Shown: in pieces, positions 53,301-64,000 of the stretch | Position numbering within the stretch: position 1 is the stretch's first letter | How the letters are laid out: each line of letters begins with the position of its first letter | Origin: Megaleporinus macrocephalus | Lineage: Eukaryota; Chordata; Actinopteri; Characiformes; Anostomidae | Direction of reading: 5' to 3' | Length of the DNA: 64,000 nt | Assembly (NCBI GenBank): GCA_021613375.1 | Contig: CM038716.1 | Location: forward strand, 16,555,024 to 16,619,023 | The notes under the pieces: generated by a model | Seen by the model: the letters and a program-made list of their open reading frames with translations, nothing else | Databases searched by the model: none | What the model was told of the DNA's origin: nothing | Position numbers and translations under genes: made by a program

Positions 53301-56300
53301 CAGCATCAGTCCCTTCCTCGTGTTAATGATTTCAGCTGCTGTGCCTGCTGCGCCGGCACCGGTTCCTGTGAGTCTTCACAAGCCAAAGCAGCATGAACAT
53401 GGAAATGACATCTTGATGATAGAAACCTGAGCTAAATATGGACGCGTGAAAATGGCTTTGATTTGGAGTGAAATTCAGCAGCTCACACGTCGCAAAAGCA
53501 AAGCCTGCGCAAAGTGTTGAGCACGTCAGCTTTACGCGAAGTTCCCGTGAATTAATTCTGTGCAAATATCAGCAGAGCTGCTGTTTGTTTTACACTAAGC
53601 ATATTGACTCAGAATGTTTATTTTTTATTTTTATTTGGTGGAGGGATCGTTGAGTCATGCAGGATGAACCGACTTGCTTTTTTAACGGATTATGAACACT
53701 AACAAGGTCCTGTTCAGCTCGCGTTGAACTTTCTGAGTAGGTTGGTGTTGGTTTGTGAGTCTTTCTGGGGCACGAGGAAGTTTACTTGTTGGGTTTTTTT
53801 ATCTTAATGCAACAGAATAAGAAAATGAGTGGCCATGCTTCCCGTCTCTTCAGTGATCTGTAAAATCGTTTAGCTTATATTTAACTACTTCATGGCCTGC
53901 GAAGATCATCTGCTTATAATTACTAGTTAATATTCAATATAATTACTGGTATATATTTAAATAATTCAAGCTAGTGATGGTGTGAGTAATATTAGTGGTG
54001 TATAAAGTGAATTAGGCCTTATAAATACAAAATACAAGTAAACATGTAGCCTATGTGTCTGTGTTGTCTATATATGAACTTTATGGCTCACTAAACATGA
54101 AGAAGCGCTGTTACACCGTTCTTTGAATGTGCAGTGCGTTATTTAGAACAGGATGTGTAATGTAGTCTAGGATCCGCTCTAGTCTGTGTTTATTTTTATG
54201 ATCTTTTGTTACAGATTAAGCTGCAGGATTTGAGGGGGTGTGTTTTATTCGGGAGTGCTAACTGTGCTAAACCATCAGTGTGAGCTTTGTAAAGTAGGTT
54301 TCGCAGGGAGTGGACTCAGTTTGCTGGGTCAGATGATCGTCATATGAAAACAGCAGGATGTAGGTTCAGGCATGTCTGCGTTAGCAAACCATGAGCTCAT
54401 TGTTTGCCTGATACAACTCACTGTGGTCGAATGCGTGTGACGTTGAAAGGAAGGATGTGCAGACACGTCTTTGGATGTGAGCCCCTGTTGAGGAAAACAT
54501 GGACTGGAATACAGTGCAGTCGTTGTGTAGGAGTCGGGGCCGTATCAGAATCAGAATCAGAAATACTTTATTGATCCCAGGGAGAAATTGCAGTTATTAT
54601 AGTAGCAGCTGGTTGTGTAGAAGAATAAACACATAATAATTTACAACAGAAAAGAAATTTGCAATATGTACACATATATAAAGTCTTATAATACAATAGA
54701 AGAATAAATATAAAGTGACTGTGGCTATAATAATAAGTACATACTGTATACATCAGTAAGAGTTCAGTTATTAGTTATTGCACATTTGAGTTGTTTAATT
54801 AAATTATTGTTCTACTGGTATCACTGTACATGTGAAAGGTGTCGTATGTTAAGGGAGGAGTTATAAAGTCTGATAGTCACTGGTAGGAATGACCTCCTGT
54901 GGCGTTCTGTAGTGCATGTTGGTTGAATGAGTCTTGCACTAAATGTGCTCCTGTGTCTCATCACTGTGTGATAAAGAGGGTGGGAGACATTCTCCATGAT
55001 GGCCTGCAGCTTAAACAGCGTCCTCCTCTCAGACACTGCCGTCAGCGAGTCCAGCTCCACACCCACAACATCACTGGCTCTGCGGATCAGTTTATTAAGT
55101 CTGTTGCCATCTGCCACCCTCAGCCTGCTGCCCCAGCATGCAACAGTGTATAGGATGGCACTGGCAACTACAGACTCATAAAAGATCCTCAGCATAGTCC
55201 TGCAGATGTTGAAGGACCTCAGACGCCTCAGAAAATAGAGACGACTTTGGCCCTTCTTGTAGAGGGCGTCAGTGTTCTTAGCCCAGTCCAGTTTATTGTC
55301 AATGTGCACGCCCAGATATTTATAGTCCTCCACAGTGTCCACACTGACCCCACTGATGGAGACAAGGGTCACCTGCGTTTTGTCCCTCCTCAGGTCCACA
55401 ACCAGCTCCTTTGTCTTTGTCACGTTGAGCTGCATATGGTTCAGCTCACACCACACATCAAAGTCGTTATAAATGCGTGTTACGGTCAAGCCCAATAAAA
55501 AATGATTTGAGCTTATGTCAATTATTTAGGCTGGCCTTAATTATAATTAATTAAGAGTGTGTATATTAAAGATAGAGGATTAATTCTAACATGTCATGGG
55601 TCCTGCAAGACAAGTTCTAACTTCTGACTTGGTGCTTTAATAGTTTTATTGGGCAATCCTAAATAATATTTGTTTATTTCAGGGGTCTGGTTTATTGGGG
55701 GATAACTAGGATAGCTAATTAACCACTTTGACCAGTTATCACTTTAATTGCATTTAACAAGGTTTTTAAATGATTAACTTATTTAAAAACAATGTTAGAT
55801 GTATACTATTTATATGACTTTCCTGATTGCAGCAGGCTTTGCTCCAACTTCACTCTGGCTCTGCTGTTCCAGGATGAAGTGATTTGCATATGCACTCACG
55901 GCCACTTTAGATCTGCGGAGGACTGCGTTGACATGATGGTATCTCATAAATGCTGCACATTTGTCTAATTCTAGATTCTACTAAGTACATGTTGCCACAG
56001 AAGTTAAGATTGTTCAGACCGACCAGTGTGGGTGATCTATGCCCACCTTTGCTGCTTATAAAGCAGGGGACACCAGCAACTTCATGAAGCACTTACAAAT
56101 ACAGCATTCTATAAATCAGAAGCAGTGTAGCGTGATAGCCTCAGCAAAGCACCTGCTGCTCTTGCGTTTTCAGTGCAGCCTTCTGGTGTTATGATGAGTT
56201 AGCTGCTTTTAAAAATGTCCTACCGTGGCACACAGGTAGAGATAGCTCCCTACGTGAAAAAGCTATTTTGATAGCTTAAATGGCCTCATCAGAAACACTA

Positions 56301-56486
56301 CGAGCCAGTCTTCTTTTAACACAAGGCTGGAGTAAACTTCCTGTTTGCCAGCGTTCTAGTTTGAAATTTCCTGTTTCCCCCAGGACAAGCTGGCAACTGG
56401 AAACTGACTTCTGTCCTGTGTTAAAACTACAAGCAGGCTAGTTTAATTGTCTTTCTGTCTTTATCAGAAAGTGTTTCCAGCTGTAA

Positions 56487-56523
<37 letters not shown>

Positions 56524-59500
56524 TAATTAAATCAGCTTATCAGCAGGGAGTAGTGATAAAGTGTCTTTACTGAATGATCAGCTCAGAAACAACAGCTCAC
56601 AGGATGTTTTGCCACACGATTGGTTGCTTGGGTAATTGCATGACTGAGGAGGTATACGGGTGTTTCTGATAAAGTGGCTGGAGAATGATCTATAGTTTGC
56701 AGTCAGCTACTGCCTGTTCGTTAACCATGTTCCAGCTGTTTTCTTGTTTTAAGTATCTATTCCATATCCACACTAGCAGGAGCTGCTGTTCATGGTCGTG
56801 TAGCTCTGAGAGTTACAAAGTGTAGGACTCGTCATAAAAAGTATTGTGAGCTACCAGGACTGAAGCTCGTTGATGTTTGTTTATGCTCTGCTGCTTTCTT
56901 TGCTTTCGTTGTTTATCTGCTCCACTTGTATGTGATTTTTGGCTCACTGCTGCTGTAATGTACCAGCTTTGCAACTAGATTCAAACATCTTATAAATCAA
57001 GAGGCCCTGTTGGAGATGCCCTTGTACATTTGTACTGTGGGAGATTTAATGGTTAATTTGTGATGAGGCTGGTCACCATTTATACCAGAGGATTCAGTAA
57101 AACATTTTAAAGCACACTGTCCGAACAAGCCCTTCTCTGACTCGCTTTATTCTCTGACTCGCTTTATTCTCTGACTCGCTTTATTCTCTGACTCTTTATT
57201 CTCTGACTCGCTTTATTCTCTGACTCGCTTTATTCTCTGACTCTTTATTCTCTGACTCGCTTTATTCTCTGACTCGCTTTATTCTCTGACTCGCTTTATT
57301 CTCTGACTCGCTTTATTCTCGGACTCGCTTTATTCTCGGACTCTTTATTCTCTGACTCTTTATTCTCTGACTCGCTTTTTTCTTTGACTCTTTATTCTCT
57401 GACTCTTTATTCTCTGACTCTTTATTCTCTGACTCGCTTTATTCTCTGACTCGCTTTATTCTTCGACTCGCTTTGACTGTGATTTTACAGCGCCCGCGAT
57501 TGGTCTGTGAGTTTACTGCACTGCAAAGCCCGTATACCACAAGGACTAGAAAAGTTCTGCAGCCTATGATAAACACTGTCAACCTGAATTTGTTCTCAAT
57601 AGTTTATCGTTTTGCGTTCGTGTTGGACAACGTCTGGCTCCGGACCCAGACTGCGGCCCACCTGACCTCTGATACAGCTCATAATCAGTGCTAAGTTAAA
57701 GCTAAATGAATCCTGAATTAGGGTCCTGCAGTTACATATTTGTCCAATACAATTTCATAAAATATTCCAGATTTGTTTTTCACTTTCTGAAACAGATACT
57801 CCAAACGTATCTGAATCCTAGACATAGCTCTGTAATCATAGACTGATTTTCTCCAACCTGTTATTGCTAATAGGCTGATTTATTTTTATCCAGTATTTTT
57901 TATGTACATCTGCTGCTGCGGATACGTTTATGTACACTGTACTACACAGTCTATTTATAAAATCTGGAAATTTAAAACATCTAAATTAGCATTATACAGA
58001 AACATTATTGTTCAATAGGTTCATAGCTTGACACAGATTAAATCTAAACATCTGTTCTGTGTCAGTAATATTTTTTAAACAAAAGAATACTCTTGATGTC
58101 GCTAGTCATCGCCAAGAAAATCATCCTCATGAACTGGAAAACAAATATAACATTAACATCATCCAATGAAAAAATCTGTTAACAGACTGTCTAGAAACCC
58201 TCTCAGAACCCACTAGACACACCGATTCAGACCCAGCTTGGAAACAACTCATTCACACACTACAGTAAATAACATAATAATCAATAGCCAATAAAATAAA
58301 ACAAATAAAAAATTATATATGTATGAATAAATAGGTGAACATTATTGAATAAAATATTGTGTTCATGTTTCTGTTTTCTGTTTTGGTATAAATGGATATA
58401 TGTGTGTATACATGCGGGTTTTTTTTTTTGCTTGTTTGTTTTTGTCTTTATTTGTTCCACTTCATTTCCCCCCCTTGCACCTCCTCCTGCATTTCACACC
58501 CTGGCCCCTCCAATTCAGAACCCCCCAACCCTATCTGCATGGAAGAGAAAAAAATGTTATAGTACAACGATTGTTGTTGTGAAATAAATAATAAAGAATT
58601 AATAGTCCTCTGAAGAGGGGGGGTGGGGGCGGGCCAAAAAAAAAGTATTATTTTTTGAAGTAACTACTACAATTATGTAAATTCCTCTGTGCATCCCTAG
58701 TAATCAGTGTGACCATCACATTATCCACAAAGCATGAGTTTTAGATAAAGAGCATTGAGCAGAGTTATTTCCTTTTCGGCTTTCCAAAAGAAAAGTAGTT
58801 TTAAGGAGTATAAGATAAAGTTGTGTGTAAAGTAATGAAGAAAGTACTGTATGTAGTCGTGAGCATTGAGTGTTTTATGGACTGTAGTTGACGACTTCTG
58901 TCAGGTAGGTTTGAATTCTGCTGGAATTTTTCACAGCTTGTAACCTAAACTTGTTCAGCTAGTCGAAGAAAAGAGAAACACAATCCTTCTTTGTTTGAAA
59001 GGAGTTTGGTGTCTTTTGGTGTGTGCTGTATGGGCTTCCGGCTCTCATACCCATGGCAACTCAACTGAGGCACTGGAGTACTGGTCACTGAGCAGAATGT
59101 GGCAGCAGGCCACTGCAAACATTCATTGTCCTTTCTCCCGCTGACCAATATGACCACTGTCTGCCCTTGCAGATACGCGTCAGCCCTTTGTGCCATGACA
59201 CGCCACAAGAAGCTAGCATTAACAGTTTAGTACCACTTTGATTCTCAAAGACAAGTACAGTCCACCCAAACTTTAAAGTTATTTAATTGGATTTTTTTTC
59301 TTTTTGCTGTTATTGGGTGATGGCATCTGTTCACATCCCACCTGTGATACATGTTTTTTTTTCTATACAGGAGGGATGCAGGACTACAATTACTTGAAAG
59401 GGAACTGCCTGGAAATCACCATGGAGCTGAGCTGCTGCAAGTATCCCCTCGCTGCACAATTACATACAGAGTGGGACAACAACCGCGAGTCTCTGCTGGC

Positions 59501-62500
59501 TTACATGGAGAAGGTGCAAATATTGTTACTAGCTCGTGTCTGAGAGGCTGACTGTAGATGTGTAATTACAGTCACACAGTAATGTTACTGATGCCAGACT
59601 GTTAAACGTATTAATATTTGGGTTTTTCTTTGCGTTTCAGGTTCACATAGGTGTGCGAGGTTTCGTGAAACAAGCTGGGAGTGGGGCTCCTCTGACTGAC
59701 GCAAAGATCATGGTGGCAGGCATTAACCACAATGTGAGCACTGGACGCTTTGGTGATTATTACCGACTGCTACTGCCGGGCACCTACAACATCACAGCTG
59801 TGGCCTCTGGGTAAGTAGCACGATTCATCCAGCTCCCAGTACAGCAGCTTAAAGCTTCCAGATTAAGGGAATGATTTGGCGTAAAATCATCAGCTGGGAT
59901 GTGTTTACTTGTTTAGTTACACCCAAATCTTTTCTGTAAATACATGCCCAAAACATTTCCCAACCTACTTAAACCTCAAACCTCATCTGTGCTGATTTGT
60001 TAATGAGGTGTAGAACAAAGTATAACTTACTGTGAAGTATAAAAATGAAAAAAACAAAAGCTGTGGAGCGAAATGCAGTGGCCAGCTATTCGAGCAGGTT
60101 TTATCCTGAATTTTAAGCCTATGATGGAACTTTTGGACCAAAAATAAAAAAAAGTATTAGATATAAAAACACATGGTGATTTAATTAAAAATTGAGAAAT
60201 GAACAGAAGGCATACAAACTCTGATACAATGCGACCTGTGTAGATTTAAACCCAGAGGTCTGAGAACGCACCAGGCCGAAGTTAGCATGACCTGATATAG
60301 TAACACTAGACTTTTCATGAGCATATCCACCTGTTAATAGCAGGGGGTCCTCTTTTTCTGGATAGTTTGATATTTATTTTATAATAACTCATAGAGAAAT
60401 ATTAAAGTCTGTAATGAAGAGTTTTCAGGCTTGGCATTGTCCTGGGTAAACTCGGAAGGAGAAACCAGACAGAGATAAGATATAAACTCAGCAGTAGCTT
60501 AGAGAGAAAGAGGTTCTGTTGAAATAAAATAATGGTATGCAAATGACCTGCAACAATCATGTTTATTAAGGAAAAATCTGAGACTAGTTAAAAGAAAACA
60601 CGATCTCTCTATACTGAGGAGGTAGAAAATGAGTGGCTAGGTAAAGCCCCCCCTAGAAAAGGTATAGAAAGGTGTCTGGGTGAGTGTCATGTGAGTGTAT
60701 TCTCTAGGAGGCATTCTCCATCTTGCAAGATGAAATAAAGGAACCTGCTTTTCCTTGTCAGCGAGCCTCCGGGAATTTGTTTTATTTTTTATTTTCTGTA
60801 GTCGTCATATTTTATCTTTGTAAATAGCTTTATTGCTAAATATTTAGTCAAAGGAATGACAACCCTATTAAAATCTTAATGTTCTTTCAGAATTATGTGG
60901 ATGGGTGGACTCTAGACTACATTAACAGTTAAAATTGGTTCTATTTACAAACATATATTTAATTTTTTTGAAGGATTTACTGTATTAATAATAAAACATA
61001 CATGACGATTAATCAAAATTCAGTGAAACACCTGTGGTCTAAAAAGACCACAGCGGCATTTAGCGACTGCAAAATTTTGTTAATTTTTAAAGTTCGTACT
61101 GTTTCCTAATCCATATTGACAAGTCCACATGACCTTAAGGCCAAAAGCAAACTTCACGCAAGAATTTAAACACACATGCTTAGAGCTACGCAGACACAAT
61201 TCATCTCGAAACACGATAGCAAGCTGCATTCTGAGTGTTACAGCAAGAGGCGCTATACTGACAGCCGGGAAAGCACACTGGTGGTTCACTCTCACACAAA
61301 AGTGGCTTACTTACATAAACATAAACAATTATCAGCTTTTCACTCCAACAGCGCAGGAAAAGCAGATCACTCTCCTGCACTGTACATGTTTAGCTGTTGT
61401 GGTTGTTGGAGGAACAGTAGATCGTGCTCTGATTTGTTGTTTGTCACCCCATGAGTCATTTGACTTTCATGTACAGGAAGGCTGTTTGTTTGCAGAGTGT
61501 TTGTCTTGTCATTTGCGTTTACTTGCGCCGAGCATGTTTCTGACCTAACACAAACCTGTTTTTTTACTTTTACTGATTCTTAGCAGTCATAACAGTGGTT
61601 AACAGAAGAAGCCACATTTGGACATCAAGCATGCCTTTGCTGATTGACTACGTTGATTATTGCCCATTATTTCTTTGTGAATGTGTAATCAGACTTCAGT
61701 ACTTAAAAATCAAGCGGTCACTGTTGTTGTGGGAGACTCATTTACAAAATTTCACATGATTACATACTGTGGGTGTGGAGTTACATAATAAATCATGTTG
61801 ACTGTCAGTTTTCAGTCTATATAACAGGTTCATGTCTATAACGTTTGGCTTTTTCTTATATTTTATATTTTATTTGCACACATAATCAGGTTCACAAGTA
61901 TAAACTTTTTTTGGGTACACAGTCTCATGGTATACATGTAAGACAAAGAAAGAAAAAATGTAAATAAAAGATGACCAAATACAAGTGTCAGTGTAAGCCT
62001 TCATAGAATGATATCAACAGTTGCCATATCTGCCAGAATACGAGTTCTCCAATGCAAGCTATGTGTCTGTTGTAATTTGTTCTTTGTATTTCGACAAATA
62101 ATGACACAAAGGTAGAAATGTGTAGTATAGTAAAGTGTTTCAGCAAAATATCTCAGATTTCTCCTCTTCTTCACTTCAGTAAACTATATAATAAGCTGAA
62201 ATGTGCTTTTGTTCTCATGAGGGTTAAAATGAGTTCGCAGAAAAGCATGTAGGATACTTCTGTGATTGCGACCAGGTGTCTGCCTGAAACAGTGACTCAT
62301 TGTTTGCTGTCCTTGTGTGTTTCAGGTGCACACCCATGACGGTGGTCAGTGTGCAGGTACCTGAAGGCAAAGCTACAGAACTGAACTTCACACTAGAACT
62401 GCGCAGCGATGAGAGCATCAGCCACACTAGCGCCCCCTCGCCAACAGCCTCCACCACTGCCAGCCCCATAAGCAGCGACAGCAGCAACAATAGTAGTTCC

Positions 62501-62753
62501 AGTGCCAGCACGTCCGTTGACACTGCAGGGCCAGCAGAGGAGGGCTCCAACGCCAATGCAGGACCGCCAGAACTGCAGTCCCTGCAGCCTCAGGAGTTCC
62601 GCCACCACCATTACAGTGACATGGAGCTGTTCCTGCAGAGGTTCAGCGCCAAGTACCCCTCCATTACACGCCTCTACCCCATCGGCAAGTCTGTGGAGAA
62701 TCGCGTGCTCTGGGTTATGGAAATCTCTGACAACCCAGGCGAACACGAGCAAG
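49754..62753 (+). CDS. cpd: cpd, carboxypeptidase D (5' part: five coding exons, continues beyond the window)
   Basis: The exons are 49754-50397, 50514-50758, 59371-59513, 59641-59810 and 62326-62753, all phase-compatible, giving 543 codons plus one base. A signal-anchor-like hydrophobic stretch (residues 17-31, [13 protein letters not shown]) is followed by metallocarboxypeptidase domain I. Its zinc ligands are His113, Glu116 (NMHGDET) and His223 (GNLHGG); the substrate-binding pair is Asn184-Arg185 (DLNRHFPD) and the catalytic Glu is Glu315 ([11 protein letters not shown]). Domain I therefore looks active. A transthyretin-like domain follows ([15 protein letters not shown]...), then a Ser/Thr-rich linker, then the start of domain II ([14 protein letters not shown] ... 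[14 protein letters not shown]). Family members are type I membrane enzymes of the trans-Golgi that remove C-terminal Arg and Lys after prohormone cleavage. Domains II and III and the transmembrane segment lie outside the window. Confidence 0.95.
50514..50758 (+). CDS. cpd: cpd coding exon 2
   Basis: Acceptor cttttctctccag. Encodes [20 protein letters not shown] through [11 protein letters not shown], with the third zinc ligand. Donor gtaatg at 50759, phase 1. Confidence 0.95.
51566..51950 (+). repeat. dispersed repeat, long copy
   Basis: First part matches 18773-18890 (gtgtattggcaagaacctgg, tatatcgca). It continues with gatcctactattaaaacaca and ends in a second group of tatcgat/cgatattt motifs. 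Probably a non-autonomous transposon, not identified. Confidence 0.55.
51960..52235 (+). repeat. dispersed repeat family X, copy E
   Basis: Contains gaccaatagaaatgctcc, cattgaaagtgcagc, tttggcctctccttgtaaag, tggaggcacttgtttttctt and agcgacaacatatt. The best-preserved copy of the family in the window. Confidence 0.7.
54544..55496 (-). pseudogene. 5'-truncated Rex1-like LINE
   Basis: The minus-strand frame 55495-54821 encodes the C-terminal RT region: [59 protein letters not shown] and a C-terminus with [15 protein letters not shown]. The 3' UTR ends with ctgggatcaataaagtatt and a short (ttctga)n tail at 54544-54560, typical of Rex1/Babar-type fish LINEs. Only about the last 950 bp is present, so the copy is dead on arrival. 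Confidence 0.8.
56489..56524. repeat. (AAT)n microsatellite
   Basis: About 12 trinucleotide units in cpd intron 2. Confidence 0.9.
57134..57475. repeat. minisatellite, 17/15-bp units, about 21 copies
   Basis: The unit gactcgctttattctct (17 bp) alternates with a shorter form gactctttattctct (15 bp, lacking cg or gc). The right third is enriched in short and variant units (cggactc, cgcttttttctt). It lies in cpd intron 2. Confidence 0.95.
59371..59513 (+). CDS. cpd: cpd coding exon 3
   Basis: Acceptor tttttttttctatacag. Encodes [20 protein letters not shown] with the catalytic Glu, through SLLAYMEK. The donor aag|gtgcaa at 59514 is weak at +3 to +6, but the phase (0) and the next exon fit exactly. 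Confidence 0.93.
59641..59810 (+). CDS. cpd: cpd coding exon 4
   Basis: Acceptor tttgcgtttcag. Encodes [20 protein letters not shown] through YNITAVASG (transthyretin-like domain). Too short for the usual open-frame cut-off, found by phase. Donor gtaagt at 59811. Confidence 0.94.
59811..62325 (+). other. cpd intron 4
   Basis: 2.5 kb with no recognised element. The open frame 61129-61548 overlaps an antisense frame and carries no family features. Confidence 0.55.
62326..62753 (+). CDS. cpd: cpd coding exon 5
   Basis: Acceptor ccttgtgtgtttcag. Encodes [20 protein letters not shown] (end of the transthyretin-like domain), the Ser/Thr-rich linker and the start of domain II. Donor gtactg at 62754, phase 1. 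The minus-strand frames over it are shadows. Confidence 0.94.
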
Positions 62754-63002
62754 GTACTGCTTCTCGTGGTTGATTTTTTTGTTGTTGTGTTTTCTCTCCT
62801 CAGAATTGCTGATAAATTTGAGTAAATACGTTTTGATGCATCATCGTAAAGCTGCCATTTAGCTGCATGTTGGCAAAACAATTATAATCAGTGATGCGAT
62901 AAAAATCCTGAGCTGAAACTGAAACCAGAATTAAGGTAACATTGAATTTGAAAATGCAGAGAAATAAAAACAGCGTAGTACTGTAAGTATAATTACAGTG
63001 TA

Positions 63003-63680
63003 GAGTAGGGGTGTGCCATGTACATCACCTACGGTAATATCTTAATTGCCTTTTGACGATGTGCGAGCTGACATTATCGAGTACACTACTGACCGGGAAA
63101 AAAACAATCAGCGCCTCGACTCCATGCGCTCACCACTTCATGCTTTAGTACAGGCTGCTGTGAGTGTGCATTGAGAGTGCCCATACTGTGTGCTAGCATA
63201 GGCTAAAGCTAGCATAGCTGCCTAAACAGCACACATAAAGCTGAAAATGAGTGAACACACTGCACCACAGGAACAAACTCAGACACCGCCAGCCTCGCAG
63301 TCTACCACCTGTCTACCAAAGACTGATGTCGCTCAGAAAACACAATGTTCAGTCTTTGTAAGAAAGCGGTCGTTAAAGATCGCTCGACAACTAACCTGTT
63401 CCATCATCTTCGTATGAAGATGAGGAGTATGAGGAGTATGAAGCGTTTCGGGAGCGCGCTGTCCAAGACAAACCTAAACCAGCTAATGTGTCTGACGAAA
63501 CACACTCTTAGCAAACTTCAGCCGAGTCATTTACTAACAAAGCATCTTCACCCGATGACGCTGGGATTGGCTCCAGCCCCCCAGAATAGCGGAATAAAGA
63601 GGATGGATGGATAGAAGTACAAGTTAGTAAAATATAAGCCTGATATCCAAATATCATTTTTTTCAATATAGCACAACCCA
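63003..63680 (+). pseudogene. hAT-type transposon remnant with a broken BED zinc finger
   Basis: The + strand reads M-S-E-H-T-A-P-Q-E-Q... from 63247. After a small frameshift near 63355 it reads LCKKAVVKDRSTTNLFHHLR, the Cys...His-x-x-x half of a BED finger. After a second shift it reads E-E-Y-E-E-Y-E-A-F-R-E-R-A-V-Q-D-K-P, then a TAG. Left aggggtgtgcca and right tagcacaaccc resemble inverted ends. The catalytic transposase part is missing. It lies in cpd intron 5. Confidence 0.5.
63551..63613 (+). mobile_element. SINE tail fragment nested in the hAT remnant
   Basis: cccgatgacgctgggattgg ... ggatggatggata matches, in plus orientation, the 3' tail of the SINE at 1635-1982. Only 63 bp is present, as in a strongly 5'-truncated retrotransposition. 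Confidence 0.7.
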
Positions 63681-64000
63681 GTATTACAGGCTACAGTATG
63701 TGCCATGAAATCAGACATTCTCAACAACCGAGAACAGCTGGCCATCCAAAGCAATGAATTCCAATACTTGTTTAGTTGCATTTGAAATCTGTTGTTTGTT
63801 CATAGTCTGTTTTTGTGTCCCATGCTAGCAGGGTCTTTACCTTTTGCTTTTCTTATTATTATTTTCTGCATATCGAGTAGGACATACTGTTTGCAAAAGG
63901 TTGGATATTGCGTCTCCTCTTGATGGTCAATATTAACTGAGATTATATATTACTTGTCTAACGTCATCATAGGAGTCGAGCACTGGTTCCACACAGTCGA

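Larger units (their letters stand above)
50759..59370 (+). other. cpd intron 2
   Basis: 8.6 kb. Besides the repeats listed separately, 52440-54540, 55500-56480 and 57500-59300 show no exon, RNA gene or repeat family that I can name. The open frames there are short and without signatures. Confidence 0.6.

Noticed and set aside
57134..57475. Regularly spaced repeats that could suggest a CRISPR array
   Set aside because: Units are contiguous with no unique spacers, the genome is eukaryotic, and two unit lengths mix: a minisatellite.
62224..62881. Minus-strand open frames over cpd exon 5
   Set aside because: Antisense of the Ser/Thr-rich linker coding sequence.

Overview
The window is nuclear DNA from a ray-finned fish. 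The genes are split by canonical GT-AG introns. They encode vertebrate proteins (an LRRC75-type leucine-rich protein, CRK, 14-3-3 epsilon and carboxypeptidase D), and the spaces between exons are full of teleost-type repeats: tRNA-derived SINEs, Rex1-like and L2-like LINE pieces, Tc1/mariner fossils, hAT-like elements with 8-bp target duplications, and many microsatellites. The mix of palindromic repeats resembles otophysan fishes (characins, catfishes, electric fishes); that placement is an impression, not a demonstrated result.

Layout, with all four genes on the + strand. (1) 1-25,080: the 3' part of lrrc75a. A 113-bp exon at 2536-2648 is joined across a 21.4-kb intron to the terminal exon at 24002-24851; earlier exons lie outside the window. 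The intron holds SINEs, two Tc1/LINE fossil zones, a nested foldback element, a broken unrecognised coding remnant on the minus strand, a long polypyrimidine tract and a few non-repetitive A/T-motif-rich stretches that could be conserved enhancers. (2) 25,081-29,700: intergenic, with a young hAT-like element nested inside an older one and a composite SINE. (3) 29,880-34,330: crk, complete in three coding exons (307 aa), including an internal donor in exon 2 that would give the short Crk-I form. (4) 34,331-41,330: a repeat-rich intergenic block with a Tc1 fossil folded into a hairpin, an L2-like LINE with a deleted RT core, a hAT-like element with near-perfect 8-bp duplications and an AT-rich degenerate minisatellite. 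(5) 41,330-46,990: ywhae, complete in six coding exons (255 aa). (6) 46,990-49,550: intergenic repeats including a perfect 29-bp-arm hairpin. (7) 49,600-64,000: the first five coding exons of cpd (543 codons plus one base), covering the signal peptide, the whole first carboxypeptidase domain, its transthyretin-like domain, and the start of the second carboxypeptidase domain. The rest lies beyond the right edge. Its 8.6-kb second intron holds a Rex1-like LINE and a 17/15-bp minisatellite.

The genes do not form an operon-like unit. crk followed by ywhae in the same orientation is, as far as I recall, also the mammalian arrangement. CRK (SH2-SH3-SH3 adaptor) and 14-3-3 epsilon (phosphoserine/threonine-binding scaffold) are both signalling adaptors; CPD trims C-terminal Arg/Lys from peptides in the secretory pathway. 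I found no CRISPR array, tRNA or rRNA gene, intact transposase, or clear new biological system. The most interesting items are the conserved Crk-I splice option, the shortened CRK SH2 loop, the nested and hairpin transposons, the shared SINE/LINE tails, and the unexplained minus-strand coding remnant.
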